Source: JAIUNP01 sp020161975
Lineage (GTDB): Bacteria > Pseudomonadota > Alphaproteobacteria > Rhizobiales > Beijerinckiaceae
Direction: 5' to 3'
Length of the DNA stretch: 64,000 nucleotides
Assembly: GCA_036745275.1 (NCBI GenBank)
Contig: DAIOGK010000020.1
Span: forward strand, 1 to 64,000
A program made the translations under genes and the position numbers. The notes below the pieces were generated by a model, which was not told where the DNA came from, did no database searches, and saw only the letters and a program-made list of their open reading frames with translations. Each line of letters starts with the position of its first letter. Position 1 is the first letter of the stretch. Shown piece after piece: positions 1-8,705 of this stretch.

Positions 1-480
1 AATCTCAGTGGAAATTTACGAGCCCGCCGGGTCAGTTCTCAGCGGTAATCAACAGGCGTTCCTTATTGAGGCGCTGGCGGAAGACAGGCCCGACGACCTG
101 CGCAGAGCCTATGTCACCGCCATGGCGGTCGGCCCGCGTTGGCGCGAACACATAGCTAACTCGCTGAAGCGCATGGATAATACGAAGAGCATCCTGCACG
201 GTATCTCGTAGCACTCGGTCTACCGGAATCTACTGCAATGAAATAGAGCGAAGCGCGTGTTTCAGCTTGGCGGCGAACTTACGCGCATAGGGCGACAACC
301 GCTGCCCTTACCGCCGATCGGGCGGAACAAATCCAGTCTATTTTCGATGTTCACTATGATCAGTTCGAACGGCGGCTTTCAAGACGACGAATCGCGCAGA
401 TCAACGACCGGTTTGCGGGCGCAAATTGAACAGAAAACGGGACGGTTGATCTTTGTAGCCGCGTCTGCGCCAGGCCAATG
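1..480. other. Window edge, no confident gene
   Basis: This 480-base stretch precedes the stop codon of the aldose epimerase gene. An open frame of 67 codons with a GTG start runs from 8 to 211 on the plus strand and its product resembles no family I recognise. It may be the end of a gene that starts outside the window or chance reading. Nothing else, such as an RNA gene or clear repeat, is visible. Confidence 0.3.
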
Positions 481-1344
481 CTAACCAGTCTCGATTATTT
501 TGCATCCGATCGAGAGGCGCATAATCCCTCCAGCTCTCAGCGGATCGTTCGCTCCGAGCAATCCAGGGAGTACCGTAACGGGCTCGAGGCAGAGGTATCG
601 ACCGTTTGCCGGTCGATGCACGACAAGGTTTGTCGTCCCTTCGCATTCCACGGCCACTTGGGATAAAGTGGCGCGACCGTTCCACCCAGAAAATGCTACA
701 GTTTGCCCACGATGCACGGTCGCAGACACAATTGCTGCACAGGGATCGACGACGGTGCCCGACTGGTCTAGTTCAAACCGATGACTGGCCCCGATCCGCA
801 AATCGGCATCCTCTTCGTCAACGAGAAAATACGGATGCCAGCCGAGGGAGGCTGGCATATCTTCGGTCCCGGTGTTGAATAGTTCCAACGTTAGGCGAAG
901 TCCCGTTGGGCTCAGCTCCATGCGCTGACATGCCGACCAATTCCAAGGCCATTGGATCGGGTCCGCCGGACACTCGACACGCATGACCACACTTTCAGGT
1001 GTCTTGGCGGTCACCGTCCACGGTATGCGATGGCCGAATCCGTGTAGGGCAAAACCGTCGACGCCATTTTCGGGGTTGGCTGAATGCCCGCCAAAACGAA
1101 GCCCGTGAGCCGGAAACCGGTTAGTGAAGGGTAGCATCGGGAAGGCACCGGCCTTGAGCCATTGGTGGGCGTGAAAGCCGGCCCGGCCGAGCGGCACCAG
1201 CAGGTCCTGACGAGAGTTGCGACTCCAGAATCGGGCAATGCGCCCGCCGGCATTGGGTGCAACGTTTACTACGTAGTCCCCAGCCGAAAGGGTCAAAAGT
1301 TCGGTACACGACAGGAAGGGGCCCCGGTCGCAAACCAGGGTCAT
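481..1344 (-). CDS. Aldose 1-epimerase (galactose mutarotase-like)
   Basis: A 287-residue cytoplasmic protein of the aldose epimerase fold, which interconverts alpha and beta anomers of free sugars or acts on related carbohydrates. The family pattern is visible: an NRFPAHGLRFGG segment near residue 95, a following HGFGHRIPW segment that supplies a conserved histidine, and an LGWHPYF segment near residue 165. Length fits the family. Its ATG overlaps the stop codon of the upstream Bug binding protein gene by four bases (ATGA), so the two are translationally coupled in one operon with the sulfatase. Together they suggest processing of a sulfated or otherwise modified sugar, which is inference. 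The exact sugar cannot be read from the sequence. Confidence 0.85.
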   Translation of the reverse strand: MTLVCDRGPFLSCTELLTLSAGDYVVNVAPNAGGRIARFWSRNSRQDLLVPLGRAGFHAHQWLKAGAFPMLPFTNRFPAHGLRFGGHSANPENGVDGFALHGFGHRIPWTVTAKTPESVVMRVECPADPIQWPWNWSACQRMELSPTGLRLTLELFNTGTEDMPASLGWHPYFLVDEEDADLRIGASHRFELDQSGTVVDPCAAIVSATVHRGQTVAFSGWNGRATLSQVAVECEGTTNLVVHRPANGRYLCLEPVTVLPGLLGANDPLRAGGIMRLSIGCKIIETG

Positions 1345-2321
1345 TCGACCTGCGCACCGGAGAGCACGACCGCATCTTTCCAGTTCGCGATCTGCTGTAG
1401 CACGAAGTCCGCGAACTCCTGCTGTGACCCGCGCCTGACGTCAAAACCCAGCGTCATCAACTGATCCCGGACCTCGGGCATTGCGAGAATGGCGTTGATC
1501 TCTCCATGCAGCCGATCAACGATTGCAGTAGGAGTTCCAACCGGGACGTGGATCCCGTTCCAGCCTCCTGAACTTGTGTCCGCCAGACCTGCCTCGATCA
1601 ACGTGGGCACGTCCGGAAGCAGGTTGGTGCGGGCCGTAGTGGTTACCGCGAGCGCGCGCAGCTTGCCGGCGCGCACATGCGGCAACGCTTCGGTGATCCC
1701 AGCCATCATCGCCGGTATGGAGCCTCCTAGAAGATCCTGCATGGCCGGCGTTCCGCCCTTGTAAGGTACGTGTAACAGGTGAATACCGGCCTTCTTTTTC
1801 AGCAGTTCCATTGCCAGATGCTGCGCCGAGCCATTGCCGGGAGAGCCGATGGTGATCGGTTTGTCGGCACTGCCACCCAGCGCAACGAACTCTTTGATCG
1901 CTTTGGCCGGCATCTCCGGGTGAACAAGCAAAACGCTTGGTGATGTCGTCAATTGCGCGACGGGCAGGAAGTCCTTGAGCGTATCGAAGGGGAGCTTTTT
2001 GTAGAGGCTTGGATTGATAGAGAAAGGTCCGCTCGACAGCAACAATGTATATCCGTCGGGCGTTGACCGAGCCACGGCTTCTGTCCCGATGTTGCCGGAT
2101 GCGCCAGCCTTGTTTTCGACAATGACCGGCTGGTTGAGGCGATCCTGGAGATGACGTGCAAGGATGCGGGCAGCGCTATCGGAGGCGCCACCGGGCGGCC
2201 ATGGCACGATCAGTCGAATGGGCTTTTCGGGATAGGCCGCGAAGACCGGAAGGCTACATATTGTGATGAGCGCGGCAGCGCCAGAAAGGACCATACGACG
2301 GATCACGGCTTTCTCTCCCAT
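1341..2321 (-). CDS. Bug-family (TctC) periplasmic substrate-binding protein
   Basis: A 326-residue exported binding protein of the Bug/TctC family, which delivers carboxylates or other small organic solutes to tripartite tricarboxylate transporters. An N-terminal signal peptide of about 28 residues ends at a VFAA-type site, followed by the family start YPEKPIRLIVPWPPGGASD and later the conserved VPYKGG segment near residue 185. No TctA or TctB membrane partner is in the window, as is common for Bug proteins. The gene lies 15 bases after the sulfatase and overlaps the aldose epimerase by four bases, so it probably binds the same compound or a product. The start at 2321 gives the whole signal peptide; a second ATG lies nine codons in. 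Confidence 0.88.
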   Translation of the reverse strand: MGEKAVIRRMVLSGAAALITICSLPVFAAYPEKPIRLIVPWPPGGASDSAARILARHLQDRLNQPVIVENKAGASGNIGTEAVARSTPDGYTLLLSSGPFSINPSLYKKLPFDTLKDFLPVAQLTTSPSVLLVHPEMPAKAIKEFVALGGSADKPITIGSPGNGSAQHLAMELLKKKAGIHLLHVPYKGGTPAMQDLLGGSIPAMMAGITEALPHVRAGKLRALAVTTTARTNLLPDVPTLIEAGLADTSSGGWNGIHVPVGTPTAIVDRLHGEINAILAMPEVRDQLMTLGFDVRRGSQQEFADFVLQQIANWKDAVVLSGAQVE

Positions 2322-2336
2322 CCTGCTATTCGTGGT

Positions 2337-3851
2337 TCAGCGGGGTAATCCCAGGCGATCGAAATACTCGGGCGGCGCTCCATTGCGTCGCATCAGTTCG
2401 GTCATGGTGCCGAGAAGCCGAGCTTTAGCCGCAGCATCCTCGATCGGATGCTCCTGACCCGGATCGACCTTCAGGTCGAACATTACAGTCCGGGTGTCTT
2501 GCTGGGCAGCGGGCCCGTGCAGCTTGTAGTTCGGCGATTTCGGCGTGGCAGGAACCTTGAGAACCGGCGCGCCTTTGGTATGCGGCAGCGGCGGCGCCAA
2601 TTGCGCCTCCTGTAGCTCGGGAATCGCGAATAACTCCCTCATATGCATAGGCATGAGCGTGTACTGGAACAGTTCGCCGCGATGCATGTCTTCGGGATAA
2701 AGGAACAGCGTGTAACGACCGTCCGTGACGTTCACGGCACTGCCGAAGACACCGTAGATTGCGCCTTCGTGCAGCACGGTCTCCTCTTTGATCAGCGGCA
2801 TCAGACTGTGGCCAGTGACGTCGGCTGGTATCGGGGCACCATGAAACTCCATGAGCGTGGGCATCAGATCGGTGGTCTGGGTCAGGCCCGTTCTGCGCTC
2901 GCCCGCCCGCGACTTATAATCCGGGTGGTGGATGAACAGCGGAATATGCGCGACCTCGTCGTAGCAAGGCATGACGTTCTTCGACCACCACGAATGTTCG
3001 CCCAGCAGGAAGCCGTGATCGGTGGTGACCACAAGAGCGGTATCGTCCCACATTCGGTGCAGATCCATGTAATCCAGCAGCCGACCGACCTCGTGGTCGC
3101 ACAGCGCAACAATCGCAGCGTAGTTGGCGCGCAGTTCCTCGCATTCTTCGAGCGTTTCAGTCACGCGCCGGTAAGGCGGCCAATCGAAAATGGGGCCCTG
3201 ATAGCCCGTCGGATAGTCGTTCCGAAATTCGGCCGGCGCATGGAAGGGCTCGTGCGGATCGAACGTTTCGAGATGCAGAAGCCAGTTGTCTGCCGAACGG
3301 TTGGCTTCCAGAAATGCAAGGCCTGCTGCGAAGCACTGCACCGAAGGAAAGTCGCCGTAGTCCCTGATGAATTCGCGATTGATCATGTGTGCGGAAAACT
3401 TGTGACGCCGCTCGTCGCTGAACTGCGAGGGATGATACATTTCCCGAAATCGTTCCAGCGGCGGCTGGACCATCGCCTTCCACGGATCGCGTTCCTGTCC
3501 CCGGATGAATTCATACGTGTCGTAGCGGTTGTGGTAGGTCGCGCCACCATCGCCCCAGTAATGGTAATGATCCGATACGAGATGCGAATATGTGCCATGG
3601 CGGTGCAACAGGGCTGCGAAGGAATCGTCGAATGGCTCCAGTGGACCCCAACCGCGGTGGAGGAAGTTGAGGCGTCCGGTCTGCATGTCGCGTCGTGCCG
3701 GCATGCACGGCAAGCTGCCGACGTAGTGATTTTCGAACGTGACGCAACGGCGCGCCAGCCGGTTGAAATTGGGTGTCTTGATCGCTGCGCCGCCGTAGGG
3801 CTCAAGCGTCCGGCGATTGAGCGAGTCGAGGAGAAGAAAGATTGTCCGCAT
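2337..3851 (-). CDS. Sulfatase family hydrolase, Cys-type
   Basis: A 504-residue alkaline phosphatase superfamily sulfatase that hydrolyses sulfate or phosphonate esters. The formylglycine motif is Cys49-Met-Pro51-Ala-Arg53 within SLPCMPARRD, so Cys49 should be converted to formylglycine by an FGE enzyme that is not encoded in this window. Metal-site residues are visible as LLLDSLNRR at the N-terminus and TTDHGFLLGEH in the middle. There is no clear signal peptide, so it probably acts in the cytoplasm on an imported compound. It is the first gene of the operon with the Bug protein and the epimerase, and is divergent from the LysR regulator 45 bases away. The substrate is unknown. Confidence 0.88.
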   Translation of the reverse strand: MRTIFLLLDSLNRRTLEPYGGAAIKTPNFNRLARRCVTFENHYVGSLPCMPARRDMQTGRLNFLHRGWGPLEPFDDSFAALLHRHGTYSHLVSDHYHYWGDGGATYHNRYDTYEFIRGQERDPWKAMVQPPLERFREMYHPSQFSDERRHKFSAHMINREFIRDYGDFPSVQCFAAGLAFLEANRSADNWLLHLETFDPHEPFHAPAEFRNDYPTGYQGPIFDWPPYRRVTETLEECEELRANYAAIVALCDHEVGRLLDYMDLHRMWDDTALVVTTDHGFLLGEHSWWSKNVMPCYDEVAHIPLFIHHPDYKSRAGERRTGLTQTTDLMPTLMEFHGAPIPADVTGHSLMPLIKEETVLHEGAIYGVFGSAVNVTDGRYTLFLYPEDMHRGELFQYTLMPMHMRELFAIPELQEAQLAPPLPHTKGAPVLKVPATPKSPNYKLHGPAAQQDTRTVMFDLKVDPGQEHPIEDAAAKARLLGTMTELMRRNGAPPEYFDRLGLPR

Positions 3852-3935
3852 GGCGATCCGACCGAATTTGCATACATGCTATAAGTTCGATATTCGTTGA
3901 TCCAATCAAATCACTTTACCCAAGTATCGAAAAAA
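3852..3935. promoter_or_regulatory. Divergent sulfatase/LysR control region
   Basis: A short gap between the sulfatase start (3851) and the LysR start. It holds a small perfect palindrome GCATACATGC at 3870-3879 and a looser symmetric stretch around TTCGATATTCG at 3886-3896. LysR regulators usually bind T-N11-A sites in such divergent gaps, so this is the expected operator region. The assignment is positional and no consensus is proven. Confidence 0.4.
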
Positions 3936-4922
3936 GTGATCCTTCCAAATCTCCGCCACCTGCGCGCGTTCGTCGCTGTCGTGGATACCGGGTCGTTCAT
4001 CGCGGCGGCGGAAGAAGTGCACATCGGCCAACCGGCACTCAGCCAGGCCGTCGCTAAGCTCGAACAGCAGGTCGGCGTGCGCCTGATCGAGCGTACGTCC
4101 CGCTCTGTACGACTGACACCGGCGGGCGTCGAGTTTCTCGCCGAGGCCCGCCGCGTGCTGGCCGCGGTTGAGCAAATGATGGCGCGAGGTTCTGATTGGG
4201 CTGGCGCGCGTCGCGGCAAGCTCGAACTTCTCGCCCTGCCTTCGGTTGCACACCGGCTCCTGCCGGCACTTGTCCTCGAGTTCCAACGGCTGCACCCGGA
4301 GATCGAGGTTAGTCTGCACGACCATCGCGACCCCGTCTTGCGCCAGCGTCTGTTACGAGGCGAAGGTGACCTGGCGATCATTGCGCACAGCGGAGACGCA
4401 CTTCCGGGACCGGCGCTGCCGTTCTTGCTGGATCGCATGCGCGTACTCGTTCCAGCAGGCCATCCCCTGGCGTTGCAGTCGAGTGTCCAGGCCGCACAGC
4501 TTGCAGATCAACGGATGATCCTCATGCGGCGGGGCGCGGTGTTCCGCTCCTATGCCGACGCTGCGCTCAACGCTGTTGTTTTCGAGCAGGCGCCGGTAGA
4601 GGTTGATCAGGCCTCGACCATGATCGGAATGGTTGAGGCTGGGATGGGTATCGCCGTACTTCCGGCACTTAGCTGTCCGACAAATTCCTTGACCTCGGTC
4701 GTTAGCCTGCCGTTGCTCAAACCCCACGTTCACCGCACGCTTGCGTTTGTGCGACCAGCTGCCCGAGAACCGATGCCGGCAGTCCTCAAGTTCGCTCAAC
4801 TCGCGCTGTCCCTGCTCGGGACGGCTGCGGTCCAACTACCGGTCGGATGCGATCTGCTTCATGTTGCCGAGCGGCGGATGCGCAAATTCTTTTCTCCAAC
4901 CTGTCAACATAGCGCAAGCTGA
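3897..4922 (+). CDS. LysR family transcriptional regulator
   Basis: A LysR-type regulator with an N-terminal winged helix-turn-helix (LRHLRAFVAVVDTGSFIAAAEE, then QPALSQAVAKLE) and a C-terminal effector-binding domain. The given start is a TTG at 3897; a GTG at 3936 in the same frame starts 13 codons later, just before the conserved HTH, and is an equally good choice. The protein is slightly long for the family because of an Arg/Cys-containing tail of about 35 residues after the effector domain. It is transcribed away from the sulfatase operon, the usual arrangement for a LysR protein that activates its neighbour in response to a pathway compound. Confidence 0.9.
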   Translation: MIQSNHFTQVSKKVILPNLRHLRAFVAVVDTGSFIAAAEEVHIGQPALSQAVAKLEQQVGVRLIERTSRSVRLTPAGVEFLAEARRVLAAVEQMMARGSDWAGARRGKLELLALPSVAHRLLPALVLEFQRLHPEIEVSLHDHRDPVLRQRLLRGEGDLAIIAHSGDALPGPALPFLLDRMRVLVPAGHPLALQSSVQAAQLADQRMILMRRGAVFRSYADAALNAVVFEQAPVEVDQASTMIGMVEAGMGIAVLPALSCPTNSLTSVVSLPLLKPHVHRTLAFVRPAAREPMPAVLKFAQLALSLLGTAAVQLPVGCDLLHVAERRMRKFFSPTCQHSAS

Positions 4923-5174
4923 GTGAAAATCGACTGCGCGCCGTCGCTTCCGTCCCTAAAATGCTCGACGCCTGTGGTTGCCGTTGGAGTTGCGATTAGG
5001 AGCCGCCGCCTGTGGCGCTCAGCCGCATTTTCGCATCGATCTTGAGCGGCTGCAGTGTTGCGGCGTCTGCTTCCTGGTCTCTCCCCACCAAACTCATACA
5101 CCCGCAATGGGGGGCGACTCAGTCTGGGGTAAATGTGGCTCGGCTACCGTTACAGATGGCCGAGCTTATGGTGA

Positions 5175-5806
5175 TCAAACATCCGTGCCCTCGGCGAGCA
5201 TCAGCGCGTCTTAGACATCAACACCGAGATACTTGACCGTGGTTTCGATCTTGGTGTGGCCGAGCAGGATTTGCACGGCACGCAGGTTGCCGGTCTTCTT
5301 GTAGATCAACGCAGCCTTCGTTCGGCGCAATGGGTGCGTGCCGAAATCCTCCTTCGGCAATCCGGCGGCAACCGTCCATTCATCAACGAGACGCGCATAT
5401 TGCCGGGTGCTGAGATGGGCGGATTTGTTGCACCGACTGGGAAAGACAAAATCATCCAATGTGCCTCCGCGTCGGTTCAACCAAGCGAGCAAACTCGATT
5501 TTGCCGGTTCCATGATCTCGAACTGGACCGGCTTGCCGGTCTTTTGCTGGACCACGACGGCGCGCTGTTTAACCTGGCCGCCGCTGATCAGATCACCAAT
5601 CCGAAGCTTGATCACATCGCAGCCGCGCAACTTGCTGTCGATGGCCAGATCGAGCAGCGCCGGTCCCGTACCCGGTGTTCGTAATCGAGGAAGAAGCGCA
5701 TCGCCCAGATCTGCTTCTGCTTGAAGGGCTTCTTCGCGCCGACCAGCTTTCCGGCATTCCAGGGGCGTTGATCGTCATATCGAGGGTCATATAGAGCGCG
5801 TCCCAT
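5175..5806 (-). pseudogene. Tyrosine recombinase/integrase, broken by frameshift and stop
   Basis: A small tyrosine-type integrase. The reading frame starts at 5806 (MGRALYDPRYDDQRPWNAGK) and runs to RVRDR, where a single missing G near 5670-5675 shifts the frame; the protein resumes as GCDVIKLRIGDL in the frame that runs to 5211. There an in-frame TAA replaces a codon after KYLGVDV, and the former C-terminus DALMLAEGTDV continues to a TGA at 5175-5177. Catalytic elements of the family remain: HPLRRTKA, the LGHTKIETT helix and the tyrosine in VKYLGV. With two independent lesions the gene is very probably inactive. It sits at the start of an accessory stretch with a toxin-antitoxin pair. Confidence 0.88.
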
Positions 5807-5854
5807 GATCGTTCTCCTTTATCGCCGAGACATTCGGCAAAGAGAACCAAGGAC

Positions 5855-6280
5855 TCACCCTTGCACATCCGTCCAGGGATTGATCACGGTCAGACCGGCA
5901 GCGTGAAATGCGCTCGTGTCGCGTGAAGCAACGGCGAACCCATGCGCGGCAGCGATGGCGGCAATGTAGCCGTCAGGCGTGGGGAAACCCTTGCCAGCCA
6001 TGCGCGCCTTGACTGCGAGATCGGCATAACGCCGTGCCGCACCGGCATCGAAAGGCAGGATGCGCGACCCGAACAGGTCCATGACGCCGTCGAGCGCGAC
6101 TGCCAGATTGTCCTTGCGCTTGCCTCTCGGCAACACGCCGATCCCGAACAACAATTCGGCTACAGTGACAGAAGAAATAAAAAGCGTCTCAGCCACCTGC
6201 GCATCGAGCCAATCACGAACGGACGAGTGCGGCTCAGGTTTCATCGCCTCGGAGACGACATTAGTGTCGAGCAGGATCAT
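5855..6280 (-). CDS. vapC: PIN-domain toxin ribonuclease, VapC/FitB type
   Basis: A 141-residue PIN-domain RNase toxin. The acidic metal-binding residues of the family are seen: Asp in MILLDTNVVSE, Glu in VTVAELLFGI, Asp in FPTPDGYIAAIA, and the late Asp in ASRDTSAF. The sequence is closest in pattern to the FitB branch, with the PEPHSSVRDWLDAQ start typical of that group. Its ATG overlaps the antitoxin stop codon (TGATG), so the two are coupled. All key residues are present, so the toxin should be active if made. It lies beside the broken integrase in an accessory region. Confidence 0.93.
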   Translation of the reverse strand: MILLDTNVVSEAMKPEPHSSVRDWLDAQVAETLFISSVTVAELLFGIGVLPRGKRKDNLAVALDGVMDLFGSRILPFDAGAARRYADLAVKARMAGKGFPTPDGYIAAIAAAHGFAVASRDTSAFHAAGLTVINPWTDVQG

Positions 6281-6531
6281 CAGAATTGCATCGGTTCGGC
6301 AGGGTTGGCGTTGCGAGTCTGTTCGAGTGCCTCGACATCAGCATTGGTGAGGCCGATCTTCCGGCTCATCTGCGACAAAGCAGTGCCTAGGCGAACTCGG
6401 CCTTCCGGGCGAACGGTGGCCTCCAGAATGGCACGCATCTCGGCCTCCGCGCTGCGATTGTGTTGCGCAGCACGAACCTTCAGAGCGCGATGTGCCTCGT
6501 CTGAGAGATTGCGGATGGTGACAGCGGCCAT
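6280..6531 (-). CDS. vapB: Ribbon-helix-helix antitoxin, VapB/FitA type
   Basis: An 83-residue antitoxin with an N-terminal ribbon-helix-helix DNA-binding domain (MAAVTIRNLSDEAHRALKVRA) and an acidic C-terminal tail that should wrap the toxin. The start at 6531 is chosen because the RHH strand begins right after it; an ATG five codons upstream at 6546 is possible. It is expected to repress its own operon with the toxin; inverted TGATAGCG sites flank the promoter (see the separate entry). Stop and toxin start overlap as TGATG. Confidence 0.92.
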   Translation of the reverse strand: MAAVTIRNLSDEAHRALKVRAAQHNRSAEAEMRAILEATVRPEGRVRLGTALSQMSRKIGLTNADVEALEQTRNANPAEPMQF

Positions 6532-6595
6532 GATAGCGATCTCCATAAAACGATTGCGACGCCATCATTATATTAAAACGCTATCAATTTTTCAA
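6531..6595 (-). promoter_or_regulatory. vapBC promoter with paired inverted operator sites
   Basis: Reading the minus strand, a -35 TTGAAA (6590-6595) and a -10 TATAAT (6567-6572) are 17 bases apart, a near-consensus sigma-70 promoter. An inverted pair TGATAGCG (6531-6538) and CGCTATCA (6579-6586) places one half-site in the spacer and the other at the vapB start codon, which suits autorepression by a ribbon-helix-helix antitoxin. A TAAAACG direct repeat (6546-6552, 6574-6580) also lies there. Confidence 0.75.
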
Positions 6596-6599
6596 GCGC

Positions 6600-6844
6600 G
6601 GCGTCGAACGCGCTTCCCCAATGGCCGCTCTCAGGCCAGGCAAATTGGCTTTCGAACGACCGACATCGGGCGCCTGACGCTCGCCGGCAAGCTCCAGGCC
6701 ACCGTGCCGGGCGATGACATCGTGACCAAGGAAATCGCCCTTGCCGGCATCCAGCGCCCGCTCGCCATCACCGAACTGGGCGACGGCGCAATCGAGATGT
6801 TTCGCTACGGAGACTTTGCAGGATGGATCGTGCCGGCTGGATAG
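6600..6844 (+). pseudogene. Unrecognised coding remnant
   Basis: From about 6640 to the stop at 6844 the plus strand has strongly GC-biased third codon positions and encodes a protein-like stretch (QIGFRTTDIGRLTLAGKL, PGDDIVTKEIALAGIQRP, ending GDFAGWIVPAG). It has no plausible start of its own; the open frame only extends upstream through the vapBC genes in antisense. It looks like the 3' end of a gene whose front was lost when the neighbouring accessory DNA arrived. I do not recognise the family. Confidence 0.45.
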
Positions 6845-7173
6845 CGCCCGCAAACCGGTCACTAGCGCTGGCAGTGAGGTACAGCGAAACCGGACGTTCA
6901 GAATGCCCAGGAAACCCGGCCTTTTCAGACATCCTTAGCCAATGTGCGTTGGGCGGCCCCCAAGTTCCTTGTTGCGCCGCAATAAAGCTTGATCTAGCTT
7001 GCATTCAATAAACGATGGACCCGGTGAAATTCCGGGTGGCTATTCCGGCCGCCGATCCGCCGGACCAATTCGCCCAGCGACAATCTGATATGCCTTGGCC
7101 GTCCAGACGGCTCCTGGCTGATTGTTTGCCTTGACGGCAAGAGTGGGCGCCTCCCGATTATCGAGTTTCACCT
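6845..7173. other. Intergenic region upstream of sulP
   Basis: About 330 bases without a gene. It contains the weakest copy of the dispersed repeat (TAGCG at 6863 and CCGGACGTTC at 6890). No convincing promoter or RNA gene could be picked out upstream of the SulP gene. Confidence 0.5.
6863..6899 (+). repeat. Dispersed repeat, degenerate copy D
   Basis: A weak copy of the repeat seen best at 8706 and 17293. Only the ends are kept: TAGCG at 6863 and CCGGACGTTC at 6890, 27 bases apart instead of 31. It is in the same orientation as the other copies and lies on the upstream side of sulP. Confidence 0.35.
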
Positions 7174-8658
7174 ATGGATATGGTTCACCTGCGGAGCGAG
7201 TGGGCTCCGAACATCACGCGCGAAATCCTCGCGGGCACGGTCGTCGCATTGGCGCTCATCCCCGAGGCCATAGCCTTTTCGATCATCGCCGGGGTTGACC
7301 CGAAAGTAGGGCTTTATGCTTCCTTCTTCATTGCGGTGATCACGGCCTTTGCCGGCGGTCGCCCGGCGATGATCTCTGCGGCGACCGGCGCGATGGCGCT
7401 GGTCATGGTTAGCTTGGTCAAGAACCATGGCGTGCATTATCTCTTCGCCGCCACTGTTCTCACAGGCCTGATCCAGATTGCCGCCAGCGTCGCGCAGGTC
7501 GGCACCCTAATGCGCTTCGTATCACGATCCGTGATCACCGGCTTTGTCAACGCGCTCGCGATCCTGATCTTCATGGCGCAGATGCCGGAACTGATCGGCA
7601 AGGGCATGAATGTCTACCTGATGACCGCTGCAGGCCTCGCGATCATCTATGGCCTTCCCTATCTCACCAAGGCCGTGCCTTCCCCGCTGGTGACCATCAC
7701 TCTCATGACCGCGCTCGCGATGGTTTTCGGCCTCGACATGCGCCGCGTCGGCGATATGGGCCAGTTGCCGACAGAGTTGCCCTTTTTCGCCCTACCGCAA
7801 GTGCCACTGACACTTGAGACCTTGCAAATCATCCTGCCCTATTCCCTGACGTTGGCGATGGTGGGCCTGCTCGAAAGCCTGATGACGGCGGCCATTCTCG
7901 ACGAGATGACCGACACCGAATCGAGCAAAAACCGGGAATGCGCGGGCCAGGGCATTGCCAACACCGTCACAGGCTTCTTTGGCGGTATGGCGGGATGCGC
8001 CATGATCGGCCAGTCGGTGATCAATGTCTCCTCCGGCGGGCGCGGGCGGCTCTCGACGCTCTGGGCCGGCCTTTTCCTCCTGTTCCTGATCTTCGCGCTC
8101 GGCCCCTACGTAGCGCAGATCCCCATGGCGGCCCTGGTGGCCGTAATGATCATGGTCTCGATCAACACCTTCCAGTGGAAATCGCTGACAGATTTGCTGG
8201 TCCATCCCAAACAATCGAGCTTGGTTATGCTCGGCACAGTGGCAGTCGTGGTCTTTACCCATGATCTGGCCAAAGGCGTGCTGTTCGGTGTCATCCTCTC
8301 CGGCCTGTTCTTCGCCCACAAGGTCACGCGGTACTTCGGGGTGACCTCAAGCAGGGATGAAGCCATGGCGGTTCGTACCTACATCGTCACCGGGCAGATA
8401 TTCTTTGCCACGGCTGAGGCCTTTCACGGCGCCTTCGATTTCCGCGAGGAAGACCTGAAGGGCGTCGTGATCGATCTTCACGCTGCGCATTTCTGGGACA
8501 TTACCTCAATCAATGCGCTCGATCGCGTGGTGCTGAAGTTCCGCCACCACGACATCCCCGTCGAGATAATCGGCATGAACCAGGCCACGGCGACCATGGT
8601 TGAGCGTCTCGCCACGCATGACAAGGAAGGCACATCATCCGGGGCGTTGGGGCATTAA
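7174..8658 (+). CDS. SulP family inorganic anion transporter with STAS domain
   Basis: A 494-residue inner-membrane transporter of the SulP/SLC26 family, moving sulfate, bicarbonate or related anions. The N-terminal start PNITREILAGTVVALALIPEA is the family signature, followed by some ten to twelve hydrophobic segments to about residue 400, then a short cytoplasmic STAS domain (EEDLKGVVIDLHAAHFWDITS). The length fits short bacterial SulP proteins. A second ATG lies two codons in. There is no partner gene such as a carbonic anhydrase beside it, so the ion cannot be assigned. Repeat copies D and A lie on either side of it, and broken integrase and toxin-antitoxin genes are upstream, so it may be imported cargo. 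Confidence 0.9.
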   Translation: MDMVHLRSEWAPNITREILAGTVVALALIPEAIAFSIIAGVDPKVGLYASFFIAVITAFAGGRPAMISAATGAMALVMVSLVKNHGVHYLFAATVLTGLIQIAASVAQVGTLMRFVSRSVITGFVNALAILIFMAQMPELIGKGMNVYLMTAAGLAIIYGLPYLTKAVPSPLVTITLMTALAMVFGLDMRRVGDMGQLPTELPFFALPQVPLTLETLQIILPYSLTLAMVGLLESLMTAAILDEMTDTESSKNRECAGQGIANTVTGFFGGMAGCAMIGQSVINVSSGGRGRLSTLWAGLFLLFLIFALGPYVAQIPMAALVAVMIMVSINTFQWKSLTDLLVHPKQSSLVMLGTVAVVVFTHDLAKGVLFGVILSGLFFAHKVTRYFGVTSSRDEAMAVRTYIVTGQIFFATAEAFHGAFDFREEDLKGVVIDLHAAHFWDITSINALDRVVLKFRHHDIPVEIIGMNQATATMVERLATHDKEGTSSGALGH

Positions 8659-8705
8659 GTTTGCGATCCCCAATCATCAACCGGGCAGGCCGTTTGGCGC
8701 CCGCA

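Noticed and set aside
2643..3884. 413-codon open frame on the plus strand
   Set aside because: Antisense to the sulfatase gene; its composition is that of a shadow frame in GC-rich DNA and it has no family features.
5942..6844. 300-codon plus-strand frame across vapBC
   Set aside because: Only the last 65-80 codons look coding; the front is antisense to vapBC, which is well supported.
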